From: Macrotis lagotis
Taxonomy: Eukaryota > Chordata > Mammalia > Peramelemorphia > Peramelidae
Length of the DNA: 64,000 nt
Reading direction: 5' to 3'
Assembly: GCF_037893015.1 (NCBI RefSeq)
Contig: NC_133660.1
Span: forward strand, 283,829,534 to 283,893,533
Every line of letters begins with the position of its first letter. The first letter of the stretch is position 1. A program made the position numbers and the translations under genes. The notes beneath the pieces are model-generated. The model made no database searches and was not told the origin of the DNA. It saw only the letters and a list, made by a program, of their open reading frames with translations. Below, in pieces: positions 44,215 to 56,640 of the stretch.

Positions 44215-44317
44215 CCCTGACAGAGTGCGCAGGGCTCTGACCTATGAATTGACAGCCAGTCCTCATTCTCCCTTCTGGCTGCCAATTCCATAGGTCACAG
44301 GTATGTTCGCCTCATTG
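44215..44317 (+). ncRNA. MIR192: microRNA mir-192 precursor
   Basis: The 5p arm at 44237-44257 begins CTGACCTATGAATTGACAGC and then C, identical to miR-192-5p. The 3p arm at 44279-44300 (CTGCCAATTCCATAGGTCAC, then AG) is identical to miR-192-3p. The flanks AGGGCT and GTATGTTCGCCTCA are conserved too. The hairpin is complete with a loop of about 21 bases. It belongs to the p53- and HNF1A-linked miR-192/194 cluster, and shares a primary transcript with mir-194. Confidence 0.98.
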
Positions 44318-44645
44318 CCCACGGGGACGGCCTGCCAGGGCCCAGTGTGGGTGCAGGAGGGGGATGGGCCCGTCCCAGCCAGCCCCAGGCCTCCCCTGGC
44401 TCCCTTGGCACAGGCAGCTTCCCTAGAGGAGAGCTCTGGGCCCCAGACCAAGCAGCCAAAGGGGACATTGGGAACAGGTGGCGCTGCCCACCAGGCCCTA
44501 CAGGACCAAATGCAAACACCACTAGCTCTTCCATGGGAACAGGGTCTACTACATCCTAAGCAAGCAATAAACACATTTTACTCCCCCCACTGGCTTTCCT
44601 TTCTCCCATCCTCCTTCCTTCATCCCTCCCTCCCCTTCCTTCCCT

Positions 44646-44780
44646 TTTTTTTTTAGGTTTTTGCAAGGCAGTGGGCTTAAGTGGCTTGCCCAAGGCCACA
44701 TGGCTAGGTCATTATTGTCTGAGGCCAGATTTGAACTCAGGTCCTCCTGACTCCAGGGCCACCTAGCCATCTAGCGACCC
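44646..44780 (-). repeat. tRNA-derived marsupial SINE with an internal deletion
   Basis: The body runs from T-run and 'aggtttttgcaaggcagtgg' to 'gccacctagccatctagcga'. The stretch between 'ctccagggcc' and 'acctagcc' is shortened. Confidence 0.85.
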
Positions 44781-44900
44781 CATCCTTCCCTTTTCCTTCC
44801 CTTCATCCCTCCCTCCCTCCCTCCCTTCCTTCCTCCCTCCCTTCCCTCCTTCCTCCCTCCCTTCCTTCCTCCCTCCTCTTTCCTCCTTTCTCCCTCCTAC
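44781..44900 (+). repeat. CCTT/CCCT polypyrimidine tract
   Basis: About 120 bases of (CCCT)n and (CCTT)n on the plus strand, next to the SINE. It is a purine/pyrimidine mirror-type run. Confidence 0.9.
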
Positions 44901-45159
44901 CCTCAAACCTCAGTCCTGTTTGCCAGGCTTCCCTTCCCCTTTTTTTCATTTACTCTCTTGCACCCACTTGCCTGGGCTGGGGCAGCTTCTAGGGGATCGA
45001 GGGCCGGGGCTATTTCTTGTCTTTGTCTTTCCAAGCTTGGCCCAAAGTCGAGGTTTAATTAATGTTTCCTGAGTTAAACTGAATGACCAGAGCCAATCCT
45101 GGGGGAGCTTGAGGGTCTATCTTCAGTGGGTACAGCTGGCATCGTCCTCGCCGGTGCTT

Positions 45160-45275
45160 ATCTCATTTTATAGATGTAGAAATGGAGACAAACAGACAAG
45201 TGACTTGTTAGGAGTGTCTCAGGTTAGATTTGAACTTGGGTCTTCCAGACTTCCAGGGTCTCCTTAGACCATGGA
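45160..45275 (-). repeat. MIR/CORE-SINE relic
   Basis: 'cattttatagatgtagaaat' then 'gttagatttgaacttgggtc' is a diverged antisense core. Confidence 0.55.
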
Positions 45276-47224
45276 GCATCTAGCTGCTTCCTAGAAGGGA
45301 CATTTTAAATGTGCCACAGGAAATCCCACTCCCCTTAGTGTCTAGGTGTCTATTTGGGGGGGGAGGTTAAGTCCCAGGGCTGGAGAGCAGGTTCAGGATA
45401 CCTGCCCCTCTCTGCCCCTGCCTGGGTCAGGGCACACCCAGGCCTGTCTCCAGTTCTAGATAAGGGCAGAGGTGCCCCTCCCTCCTGGCACCCACAGCCC
45501 TGCAGGAGCTCTAGACTAAGGGCCCCGGTGCCCCCCTGGCCACATCCTGCCTGCTGGCACCTCTGTCAATAGGCACAGTTAGATGGCCAAAGTGTGATCT
45601 TATGGCGCCGTGTGGTCAGTGCACCAGCCCCAATGGGGGAAACTGAGGCAGAAGATCCAAAGTGCCAGCTGTCAAGAGTCTCCAGCCAGTCTGGGACCCA
45701 CCAAAGGGACATCCATACCAGAAGCCACTCAGGGTCCTAGTGGAGAGGAGGGTGGGTCCATCAGGGAAGGCTTCCCGGAGGTCAGGCCTGGTCGATTGAA
45801 GAGCCCCCTCGCGGCACATCCTAGATTGTGAGCTGGACCGCAGGGCCCGGCAGGTCACTAGCGATGCGGAGCAGGGCGAGGTCAGATCCGTGCATCCTCT
45901 CTGACTTTGACTTGCCATCTCTTGGATGACATAGCTTCTGCCGTCCCTTCCGCTTTGTAATTGCAGATGGATTGATACCTTGAATAAATGCTTGTTGACT
46001 TCCACTGAATAGCGCTAACGTGTATTATGAGTCCCCAGTCCTGTCTTCACCCTTTTGAAACCCTAAGTGTTGTCGGGATGTTATTTTGAGCCAGAGGCGG
46101 CCAGCCCAGAGTGTCACTAGATTCGTACTGGATTAATAAATATCCATAGGACGGAGGAGGAAACTGAGGCAGAGGGAGGTTCCCTGGAATAGCTGAGGTC
46201 ATTTGATCCCATCTACCCTCAAAGGCAAGTTGGGGTCGAACTGGTCAGAGCTCAGGCCGCTGGACCCTTGACCCTGAGCTTCTCCCAGCCATCACCAACA
46301 CAAGTTTCCCCTGTAGCCCCCCAGCCTTCTGGTTGCTACCCCTGACTTTGGGCTCCCCTAAGGTCTGAGACTCTGCCAGAGGGCACCCCCATGGGGCCCA
46401 CACCTGAAACCCACAGCCAGTGTCAAGGGCAGGGCTCCTGGCCTCGGATGAATGCCTGAGGCTCCCACTGCACATGTGTTCCAGATGTTGGAATGTGGGG
46501 GGAGAGCATTCTCCTTCCTCAGCATCTTCCCATCCCCCCATCTGGCCCTGTACCAGCCCCCCTCCCCCCACCAAGTTCACAGCTGGGACCCCGGAATCAA
46601 TGAACAATCCAGGCTTGGGGGGGGGGGGGGTGAGGGAAGAGAGAAGACTCCACAAACCCAGCTCCTGAGAGACGCAGCCAAGAATGAGAATGACTGGATG
46701 GCGCGCTGGCAGAGGGCAGGCCCCTCATCTTGGGCAGCAGCTGGGGCACGGCCCAAGAGTGGTCCCAGAAACCTGACCCAAAGCCCAGGACAAGCAAGGG
46801 CAGCGATGGGCCCTGTGTCCGCTGTCCTCACCAGTCTCCGACTGGAGGATAAGTGGGCGGTGACCCGAGAAGGGCAGCTAGGATGGGGCAGTGGTGGAGA
46901 TGAAGGAAGAGAAGCCTCCGGGGAGCTGTGGCCGTCTTCAGGCCTCTTGGGGCTGTCCTGAGGAGTCGAGGGGAGGCCCAGACATCAGTTTTTGGCTCGG
47001 TGCCAGGAAAGGGGTGCCAAGAAGGCCAGAGTCCCCAAACGAAAGGGGCTGCCTGCAGGGTAGTGGGTTCGAGCAAGGACCCAGCACACTTTGTCATGTG
47101 GCAGGGGATTGGGGTCAGGGGAGGTTGAGGCCAGATGGGCCTGAGCTCCCCTCCCACTCTGAGGCTCTAATAATAGCCAGCATTGAGGGACCCTTCACAA
47201 ATATTATCCTACAACTCTCCAGGA

Positions 47225-47335
47225 AGCAAGTTGTATTATTTTCTGCTTTTTACAGGTTAGGTGACTTGGCCAAGGCCACACCACTAGGGTCTGAAGCTCA
47301 CTTTTCCTGACTCCTGGCCCGGCTCTATCCACTGG
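47225..47335 (-). repeat. MIR/CORE-SINE relic
   Basis: 'ggtgacttggccaaggccac' then 'ggctctatccactgggcc', antisense and shortened. Confidence 0.55.
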
Positions 47336-47519
47336 GCCCCTTAATTATTATAAGACAGGACAGAAAGATCTGGGCTAGTGGGAGAGAGGGCCAAGGACAG
47401 GGGGAGAGTGCTGGGCAAGTCCGACTCAGCTCAGGCTCAGAGGACCTGGGGAGAGTTGTGTCACTTTCTTTTTTTGAAAAACCAGGGGGGTTGGAGGGTC
47501 CAGAGTCAGATAAGTGTTC

Positions 47520-47655
47520 CTACACCGGCCCTGGAGTCAGGAGGACCTGAGTTCAAATCCGGCCTCAGACACTTCATAATGACCTGGCTGTGTGGCCTTG
47601 GGCGAGCCACGTAACCCCACTGCCTTGCAAAAACCTAAAAAACAAAAAACAAAAC
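47520..47655 (+). repeat. tRNA-derived marsupial SINE, 5'-truncated
   Basis: The copy starts at 'ccggccctggagtcaggagg' and has an A-rich tail with AAC interruptions. Confidence 0.9.
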
Positions 47656-50489
47656 CAGCTCCCCGTTCCTGTTAGTTCTTGCTAGAAGGAATCTGAAGGG
47701 ATTCTTTTTGGGGGGTGGGACAAATGACCCTGACTTAGGACTCTCCCTGGGCCCCTTTGCCTTGCCTTCCCCTCTGGGCAGATTCGTCCCTTCCCTCTCC
47801 CTTGGATGGAGGTTTTTTGAAGTCGGTGTTTTTCCCTTCAGCTCCTGGGGTGTCTTTGTTTTTGTTTTTCCTGGCCAGACACTGTGGAAAGAGCGGGCCC
47901 AGCCCAAGGCTCCTGGGGTGTGTGTAACCTCCGATGCTATCTCTCCTGGAGGTGGCCTGCCCTGGGTCACAGAAATAAGTGGCTTCCTGCCAAGGCCTTG
48001 GCACAGCGTGGACCAACAGCTGGGGATTGAAGCCAGACTTGGGGAGCTCCCGCCCAAGCAGCCCCTGCAAAAGTGGGAGAGCCGGGGGTGCGGCAGTGGA
48101 TGGAGCAGCCTTCTCATCCCTGCCCTGGTCCTGAGCTTTCCAGGCTCTGGGCAGTTCCCCATACCTGGCATCCCCATGCCCGAGGAGGGGCTGATCACCT
48201 TCATCCTCATCCCACTCTGGCAGCACCCCTGTTCTGTGATTGGCAGCTTTCTGAGGGCAGGGGGGGGAGCCCCACGCTTCCTCTCCATCTCTCCAGCCCT
48301 GGGGAATGTTGACCATAAGGGGAGGGGGTCAGCCCAGCTCTCACTCCTCTCTGAGGGCCCAAGAGGGGCAGTGTGGTCCAGTGGCTAGGGTCCAGGGGAC
48401 GTGTCCTGGGTCCAACACATGTGACCCGGGGACAGGGAAACTCTATGGGACTGCCGAGCCCTTGCCTGGCTCCACCGAGAGATGGCAACCACCAGGGTTG
48501 CGGTCCCGTGCCCCCCACCCCCCCACCCACCAAAGCTTCTTTCTTTCTTGTTGGTGGATGCCAGAACCATAGAAATTCCCCAAAGCCACACCAATGAACA
48601 ATTCCTGACCTGGCCTGGAGGGGGAGCTCCCTACCTGAAGATCGGTCCCTGAGCTGGGAGAGGAGAAATCAGCTCCTCCAGGAGGGTCTGCATGGGGAAA
48701 GCTGGAAGGGCAATGGAGAGCACCCCAGTCCTCCCCTGGAATCAGAGGCCGTCCTGGGCCCCGTAACCCTTCCCCCAAACCCTACCAAGACAAATAAGCA
48801 AGTAGTCCGGTCAGATCCCTGCTCTGTTATTTAAGTCCTTCATGGGTCCTCAGCCTGAGCCCATCTGTTAAAGTGTCGGGGGGAGGGGGCAACTAGCCTC
48901 TTATAAAGAAGGGCCAAAGGGAAGCCCTTCCCTGCTGCCTTTTCTTCAGACATCTCAGGCTTTTCCAGATTACCCCCCCCCCCATTAGCCTTTTCTTGTC
49001 ACAAAGAAAACTATTTCAGGCAAACCAACCTTGGTAGCCACCCTGCCCTGCCCTTTGGAATATGCCCCGTGCTGTACCCATGGGCCTCCACCTCTCCAGC
49101 GAAAGGAAGCATCCTCTCCTCCTCTCTGGAGCCAAGGCTGGTCATTACAGGGATCTGGCCCCAGCCCCCGCTTGTGATTGCCCAGTTAAACTGAAAAAAC
49201 AAGAACGACTTTGTTCAATCAATTTGGATCTTCCTTCCTTTGAATTTAGCTTCTTTTCTGTAGCTTCAATCAATGAATATTTGTTATGAGGGTTTCTCTT
49301 TCTTTCTCCTCCAAATAGGGGTGGAAGGGAGAGAAAAGAGACTTTTGTTCAACGAAAATATTAGCTAAGCTAAAATATGGGGTGGCCCTGCTTCTCTTGC
49401 CTTCTGCCCCCTCAAAGAGGTCTTCCCTGATTTCCATGGAATCATGCTTCTAAGAGGTTTGGTTTGGGTTGGCTGGTTTTTAGAGCATTTCATTTGTCTG
49501 TAAAGCAATGATATCATAATCTATTCCATTATTTTGCAAGGCATTGGAGGTGGAAATGAGTTTGAAAGACGTCTCTGAAGCTCTGTAAAGTAACTAGGGT
49601 GGTGCCACATGGCTTTGGCCCAGGGCCCCAAACTTCAAGGGTGCTGAAGCATCGCCGACCCCCCTGGGCTTGCTGGGTGCCTAGGTTAGTCCTAGAGGGG
49701 TGCGGGGTGGCAGCTGGGCTTCTGGTCCTCCCCATTTCCTGTGGGCAGTCCAGCCACAACTCTGGGGCCAGTCCTCCTCCTTTCAATGAGAGGAGCCTCA
49801 GGGTCCTCCAGCCTGACCTCCAGGCTCACCCCAGAGCCAGCTGCATCCTGTCTGCAGAGAAGCCAGGGGCCTGTCCCAAGTTCCCCTGGTTCCTCTTGGC
49901 CTCCCTGAGGGGGTTTCTGGGAACAGTGCAAAGGCGAAAGGCTTCTGGGGTCCTCCCAGCAGAGGCTGAGCCTGCATCTGTCTCTGGCTGGGCCTGTCCC
50001 ACACTCTCCGAGTGACCTCAGCAGCGAGAGCCGCCCAGCTCCCCGGTCATCCTCTGACCCCTCCTTTTGGCAAAGCCGGCCCCAGAGTGGGGGCCCTTCC
50101 GACTGCAGGGAAGAGCAGAGAGCTGCCTACAAGTCCCAGCCATGGGAAAAAATGAGCCTGCCCCACAGCCCACGAGGCTCCGAAGAGCTCCGGGCCCAGC
50201 TCCCCACCCTTATTTGGAGAAAACCCTGAGGGCCAGGGCGGCTGGGGCTGGGGAGTCGACTCAGGGATGAGGCATTTTTGGCCACACTTCTGGACCAAAC
50301 AGGAGCTCGATGTGCCTCTGCCAGAGCAGGGGGAGTCCACCTGCGACGCCCAGCTGGGCTACTTATTTGGGGCTAGGCAAACAATTTCCCACTCTGAGTT
50401 TCATTTTTCTGTCTTTGTAAGATGGGCAATTAAATTAGCTGTCCCTAAAGTCTGTTCTCAGAGCTGACATTTGAGGTTCCTCCCATTTC

Positions 50490-50960
50490 TGTCATGACAC
50501 ATGCTAATATCAATCACTCTCATCTCTGACATTCCATGTTCTAAGGTCCCTCTCAGCTCTGACAGTCTGGGTTCTTTTTTAAATTTTTTATTTATTTAAG
50601 GCAATGGTATTAAATGACTTGCCCAAGGCCACATAGCTAGGCAATTATTAAGTGTCTGAGGTCAGATTTGAACTCAGATCCTCCTGACTCCAGAGCTGGT
50701 GCTCTATCCAGCTGGTGGTCCAGCTGTCTCGACAATCTGTGTCCTAATTTCCCTCCAGCTCTGCCTCTCCATGTTCTAAGCCTCCTTCCCAGCTCTGACA
50801 TTCCCTGTTCCTGGGACCCTCCAGCTCTGATATTCCCTGTTCTAAGGATCCTCTCATCTCTGACATTCCCTGTTCTAAGGACCCTTTCAGCTCCATGTTC
50901 TATGGTATGAGAATCTTTCCAGCTCAGAGTCCACATTCTAAGCTCCTTCCCAGCACCAAC
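50490..50960 (-). repeat. Degenerate minisatellite split by a SINE
   Basis: Units of about 35-40 bases such as 'cagctctgacattccctgtt' then 'ctaaggaccctt' recur on both sides of the SINE at 50575-50718. The reverse complement ('agaacagggaatgtcagagc') is the unit of the array in the SLC22 intron at 11815-12260. Confidence 0.75.
50575..50718 (-). repeat. tRNA-derived marsupial SINE inside a minisatellite
   Basis: The body runs from 'ttatttaaggcaatggtatt' to 'ggtgctctatccagctgg'; the head is shortened. Confidence 0.85.
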
Positions 50961-52552
50961 GTTCTCTTTTCAAGGCCCTGCCACTCTGAGGGTCCGTCTC
51001 TGACATTTGACCAAGCAACTTTGAACGAGTCCTTGTGAAAGTCCTTCCAGTTGGGACTGTTTTCCTGGTGCCTTCAACCTGCTGGGCATTCTCAGACTGG
51101 CTGCACTACTGGCACAGATAAAGTCTTGCCCAAGGTTCACTGGGCTCCTGGGGCCTGGGCCTCAAAGCCAGAGAATCAACATCTGGGTGAAAATCTCTAG
51201 AACAAACACTTGAGACCAGAAAGAGGAAGAATAATTCTAAACAATATAAAATTGTCATCTTCCTTCCTGGTCTTGTCCAAATGGGGTGAAGACAGGTTTG
51301 AAAGTGAAAATGATTCTGAAAGCCAGCAGGGAGGTGAACAAGTCAAAAGGCCACTCTGTCCCACGGCATGGAAACCCCCAAACTGGACACAATGCTCTGT
51401 TTCCCTTCAGCGGGGGGGGGAGTGAGGCTGCTGCCCAAAGATGGGACTTTCAGGCTTCAAAAGTACCTTACCCACCTTCGCTGGATCCTGACCCCCCAGC
51501 CTCAGTTTCCTCTCTTGTAAACAGGGCTGGAGTCAGGGCTGGAGAGTGGAGAACACCGTTGGCTTTGGATCTGAGTGCCCCTGGGCTGGGGTACCTCCTG
51601 GGCCTCAGTCTTCTCATCTGCCAAATGGACTAAGTCCAAGACCCTCCGATCTTCCCCTCGTGAGTGTCCCCTGGGTCCCTGACTGTGCTCTCCCTCTCGG
51701 TCTCTCTTTAGAGAGGAGCAGTGTCTCGTTCCTTCCAGCCTCGCCAGGGTGAAGAAGATCCTTTCTTACAACTCCCAGAGATCTGAGGAGAAAGCCAAGG
51801 CCCTTTACAAACACTTGCTGAGGGAGTTTTATAAATAACATTTTTGTTTTGGAATCCAGCGGGGCTGGGTTTTCCCACCACACACTCAGGGCCTCCGGGG
51901 GACAGGACAAACAAGGCTAGGCCTCTGTGGTCCAGTCAGTGGCATTGCCCCAGGCAGAACCGGGGTTGGCATCGGAGCTAGACAACTGACCCATTCAGGG
52001 CTCCCCAGACAGGCACCCCTGCTTCCTTTGCTCTGTAGGAGAGAGCATCTCCGGGGTGGGTCCATAGAGTAACCAATGGAGCCTTTCTAAGACTCCCTGG
52101 GGGAGGGAAAAGGGGGGACTGGAGGCCCTAGGGTATCTTCCCAAGTTTGACACACCTCCTCAGCTGGAAAAGTCATGAGGTTTCTTGGTGCCTCAGTTTC
52201 TTCTCAGAAAGCTGAGAACAAAAGGATAATGGAATCATAGAATCTACTATGCCAGACTGGGAGTTGTTTCAGAATAATATTAAAGAATCATATTAGAGCT
52301 GAGAGGGCCCTCAAAACAAGGAATGGCAGAGCTGGGATCACCTCATCTCTGCTCCTTGGATCCATAGAGAAAGAACGTAGATGTTTTGGACATCAGCGGT
52401 TTGTGAGGCCCTCCATGGCAGGGTCATCTTCATCCAAGCTTCTTCACTCCAACTCCTACTCTGGGGTTCTCTGCTCTTGACCAATGGTAGGAGACCACCA
52501 CCCCTAGGCTGACCCATACTCAGCACCCTGCGCTTGGCAGACATTAGACCCT

Positions 52553-52682
52553 TTCCTTCTTGTCTTTCTCTTTCTCCCCTTGTTCTTCTTCCTCCCCTTC
52601 TCCTTCCTCCTCCTCCTCTTCCTCCCCCTTTTCTTCTGCCTCTTCTTCCTCCTCCTCTCCCCCCTTCTTCTTCCTCCTTTCT
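52553..52682 (+). repeat. Polypyrimidine CTT/CCT tract
   Basis: About 130 bases of almost pure pyrimidine with CTT and CCT units on the plus strand. Its minus-strand translation gives a Gly/Arg/Glu low-complexity reading frame, which I do not regard as a gene. Confidence 0.9.
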
Positions 52683-53704
52683 AGTAATACTTCCCTGTAA
52701 TTTTCTAGAATCTAGAAAGTCTGGCAATGCTCCTATCAGGGGTCTCCCCAAAGTGTGGAGCTCCTTCTAGAAAAGGTACCTAATGGAAAGTAGGGGTTTC
52801 TACAGCAGAAAGAGGGTCTATGGAACAGACATAGAGATGGGGGTTCAGGGACTGATACAGGAACACAAGTCATTTGTTGGTCCACCCCCTCCCAACCAAT
52901 TCCCTAAGCACAAAGAGCACATAACTTATCTTCACCTTCTACCTAAGACGCCTCAGTAGCTCCTTGGCTTGTTCCCTGACCTGCTCCCCGGCCAGCTTTC
53001 TTTAGGTGTCCAGCTCCAGGGGTCTCCATCAATGGTCAGCTTCTCCCTAGAGTGGCATGCTATTAAGGAAATCTGAGTGGGCAGGGCCTGGCACCATACA
53101 TAGATAGAGATGCGAGAACATTCAAACTCTGGTGGTAATCCCCAAGGCAGGAAATGTCCATTCTTTATGATCAGTAGAGCCTCAAATAGACTCAGGGTAG
53201 AAGGGCAGATAAAGGCAGCCAAGATCTCCAAGTTGGACCAGTTTTGATGGGGAGGATGGGGGAAAGCCCTCTCATCCATCCCTTGCTGGAAGTCCAACAG
53301 ACCGCATGAAGAGTGAGGGGCCCAAAGAAGAAGGGCAAGGTCCTTTGCCCAATTCCAGGAGACCAAAATGGGGTGACTTCTTTTCACAAGATCCCATTCT
53401 CCTGACTCGACTGCCAATCATCTCTGATTCATCCCTGGCCATCGAGGACCATTCCCAGGAATGACCCAATCCCTATCCTTCCCCTTTATGGTGGTTTCCC
53501 CCTTTTTCTGTCATCCCCAACTCTTTCCAGCCCCTATAACCAATCAGTTGTGAATTCTGCTACCCCAGTCCTTACCTTCTTCTTCTCATTTTCACTCACA
53601 TAGGAACAGGCAGCCTGCTCAGCTCCATGGAAATGCCAGTCCAACAAGCCAGGTCCTTTCTCTAGCTAAATGCCAAGCATTCCAGTATCACTACAGACAG
53701 TGTA

Positions 53705-54165
53705 ACTATGATGGGCTAGTCATGTTGTTAGGATGCCAGACGTACGCTTGCCCAAAAAAAACTATTTTATGGAGAACTCACCCAGGGCAAATGCTTATAA
53801 GGGAGTCAGAAGAAGTGAAACTGGGACACCCCGAAGGGCTCTGAAGAACTTTAGAGTTGATTGTACAGCATGGGAGACCCTGGCCCAGGCCTGCCCAGCA
53901 GGGTGTACCTTCATCACAGAGGGGCTGCCCTCCATGAGGAAGGCAGAATGGAAGCAGCTCAAAGGAAATGTGACATCTGTAAGTTCAGAATACCCACTCA
54001 GGAGTTCCCATGGACTATTTGTACCCAACCTATGGTAGAACATTCCGAGCTCGTATTGTTCTGAGCCGTAGTCGAATACATTGTCACTTGTCTCTAACAT
54101 AGTGATGACATTTGGGTCTTCTTCCATAAAGAAAGACAAGACCCAACCCCAGTCACCCCCAGTCA
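53705..54165 (+). repeat. LINE 3' fragment ending in a zinc-knuckle-like coding tail
   Basis: Read in shifting frames this resembles the tail of a non-LTR retrotransposon ORF: 'GxxxRMPDxRLPKK', 'TILWRTHPGQ' and 'YPTYGRTFRARI', the last recalling CPTCGRxFRAxIGL. The end 'atttgggtcttcttcc' fits the 3' tail. Several frameshifts show it is dead. Which LINE clade is uncertain. Confidence 0.5.
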
Positions 54166-54573
54166 CCCCCATAATATCAGTTGGTTATAAACAAAAGCAA
54201 AGACAGAATGTCATGCAGGCTTGAAGGAAAGGGATGAAATGTTGAATTCAGCCAATATTCCACTTTGGCTGGGTTGTATAGAAATGAGGTGAGAAAGGTT
54301 GCTTGGAGCCTTCAGGGTCAAGTTGTGAGTGCTTTGTATTTCATCCAAACAAACCCACTCTTTCCAAAGTACCTTCTATGTAAATGCTTTGGAATGAACT
54401 TTACAAAGGAGGGTCGGTCATACAAAGCTTGTAATCATCATCCTCATCCTCATCTAAATGAAGAAAGTAGGCACAGAGAGGTAGGAATGCCAGTCTAATA
54501 TCACAGATGGTTTTTACTGGAGCCAGAATTCAAACTTAGATAGGGTAGGGGATGGTGGGGATCCAGAGCAGCA

Positions 54574-54910
54574 GGTGATCTGAAAAAGATTTGGGGTTTC
54601 AGTGGACAGCAGGCTCAACCAGGAGCCTGTCATCCAATGCAACAGACATAGCATTGAGACAGGCACTGCCAGGTTGCTGACAGTGCTTCTCTCTAGACCT
54701 GGTCAGCCCACAGCTCTGTTCTGCTTTTGGCAACACATTTCAGGAAGATGGGAGAGTGTCCAGAGGAGGGCAATCAGAATGGGGAATAGCCTGCAGGTCA
54801 TATCATATGAAAGTGGAAGGAACTAGGGATGCTTTGACCTAGAGAAGAAAAGACTTAGGGAGGATATAATAATTGCCTTCAATTCTCTGAAAGACTGTCA
54901 CAGAGAAGGA
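54574..54910 (+). repeat. CR1/L3-like LINE 3' part
   Basis: 'tctgaaaaagatttggggtt', 'tgtccagaggagggcaatca' and 'ggaactagggatgctttgac' are landmarks of CR1/L3 3' ends, here in sense. Confidence 0.65.
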
Positions 54911-54914
54911 TGAA

Positions 54915-55035
54915 CTAATATTTATAAAGTAAAGATGACAATATTATAAATGTAATATTTATAAAACATTGTTTAATGTAATATAAATTTATATTAATAA
55001 TAATAATATAAATGTAAGATATTATTATCATCATT
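54915..55035. repeat. AT-rich low-complexity stretch
   Basis: Repeated 'aatattataaatgtaatatt'-like text and an 'aataataataata' run. Confidence 0.8.
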
Positions 55036-56186
55036 AGGAATAAATTCCAAGTACTGGGGGAACTAACAACTGGGAGATCAGGAAGGGCCTCAAGGAGGTA
55101 GCCCTTGAGTGAACCCTGACTGGCAGGAGAGATAACTAAGGCAAAGGTGCAGAGGCAGGAGATAGGGTATCTGGTCTCAAGAATGATAAATAAGGCTCAT
55201 TCAGTTGGAATTCAGAGTACACGAGGTCCAGCAATATGTAATCAGTCTGGAAAAATGGGCTGACGCCAGTTTGTGGAGGGTTTAACTGCACAATGGGGGA
55301 GCTGACTAGCGCCTGGTACAGGGTAAACTTATATACTGACTGATGGAGTTTGTATCTTAGCCTAGAGATGATAGGAAATCACTGGAGCTCCCTGGACAAG
55401 GGAGTAGCCTGGTCAGCCCCCAAAATAAAAGAATCATCATTTAGCACCTGGTGGGGGGAGGGATTGGACTCAAGAACTTTGAAACACTAGAAGAAAATGT
55501 CTATTATGATTGTATCTGGTCAGGGGGCTCTTGGATTGGACCAGGTTCAATCTTGGAATTGACTTCAGAGAGGGTCATTTTTTCTATTTCTTTTGTTGCT
55601 TTTTTTCTAGGAAAATCTCCTAGCACACTCATGGAAAACACATCTAGATTTCCCCAAATGTGTGTAAAAGGAGTCTCCAGCTCCCCTCCAAGCATTCAGC
55701 TTAGCCTTGTACATATGGGACTGCCTTTATTTCAGCCCCAGAAAGGGCAGAAGTCACAAAGGACTTATAGAGGCCCATAATAGATGCAGAAACAGATATT
55801 GTTCTCTAGTGACTTATTAGCTATCCCTAAAAGGACCCTGAATTTGGGTGGCTTTCAGGGCCACCCTGTCATCTCCCAATGAGTCTCTCTTTTCTCTAGA
55901 GTCCTATATAATTCCCTTCCATCCCCACCCCACCCTCAGACCCAAACAAGATTCACATTATTACCCTGGGGTCTAGATAACCCAAGGAAGGCAAGTATAT
56001 TTTGGTGCCTCTAAGCAAGCAATTGGTCCCAGTGACCAGTGAATATCACAATTTTAGTCCTTTGGCTGCAATAGTTGGGTCAACAACCTCTTTTTTCTCT
56101 AAGAAACACAATGTTGAAACAAATGTAAAAAACAATTTAAAAAACAAAAGATATCAACAAAAGTCTATTTTTTTAAAAAAAAATAT

Positions 56187-56342
56187 GGGGCAGTTAGGTG
56201 GTACAGTGACTAGAGCACTGGCCCTGGCATCAGGAGTACCTGGGTTCAAATCCGGTCTCAGACACTTAATAATTACCTAGCTATGTGGCCTTGGGCAAGC
56301 CACTTAACCCCGTTTGCCTTGAAAAAACCTAAAAAAAAAAAT
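56187..56342 (+). repeat. tRNA-derived marsupial SINE, full length
   Basis: From 'ggggcagttaggtggtacag' to an A-run; slightly diverged. Confidence 0.95.
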
Positions 56343-56640
56343 TACTCGCTGCCAAGGAAAGGGTGGGAGGAAGGGAGGAGGAAAAATGTGGGACTCAAAA
56401 CCTTATTTAAAAATGAATGTTGTAGGGGTGGCTAGGTTGTGCAGTGGATAGAGCTCGGGCCCTGGAGTCAGGAGTACGAGTAGTACCTGAGTTCAAATCT
56501 GACCTTAGACACTTAACAATTACCTAGTTGCCTTGCAAAAAAAAAAAAAAAACTGAATGTTGAAAACCATCTTTGCACGTAGTTGGGAAACTACATAAAT
56601 AAATACATTTATTTTAAAAAATAAAAATAATTCTCCAAAC
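56343..56640 (+). repeat. L1 3' end interrupted by a SINE
   Basis: L1 3' UTR text ('gggtgggaggaagggaggag', 'ggactcaaaaccttattt') runs to 56422, a SINE fills 56424-56551, and the L1 tail resumes ('gaatgttgaaaaccatcttt'). The word TGAATGTTG is present on both sides of the SINE as its target duplication. The SINE itself lacks part of its middle. Confidence 0.8.

Noticed and set aside
47635-48388. Overlapping frames of about 200 codons on both strands
   Set aside because: The two strands are open together, there is no similarity I recognise, and part of one frame starts in a SINE tail.
52338-52751. Minus-strand frame rich in Gly/Arg/Glu
   Set aside because: It is produced by the polypyrimidine tract at 52553-52682.
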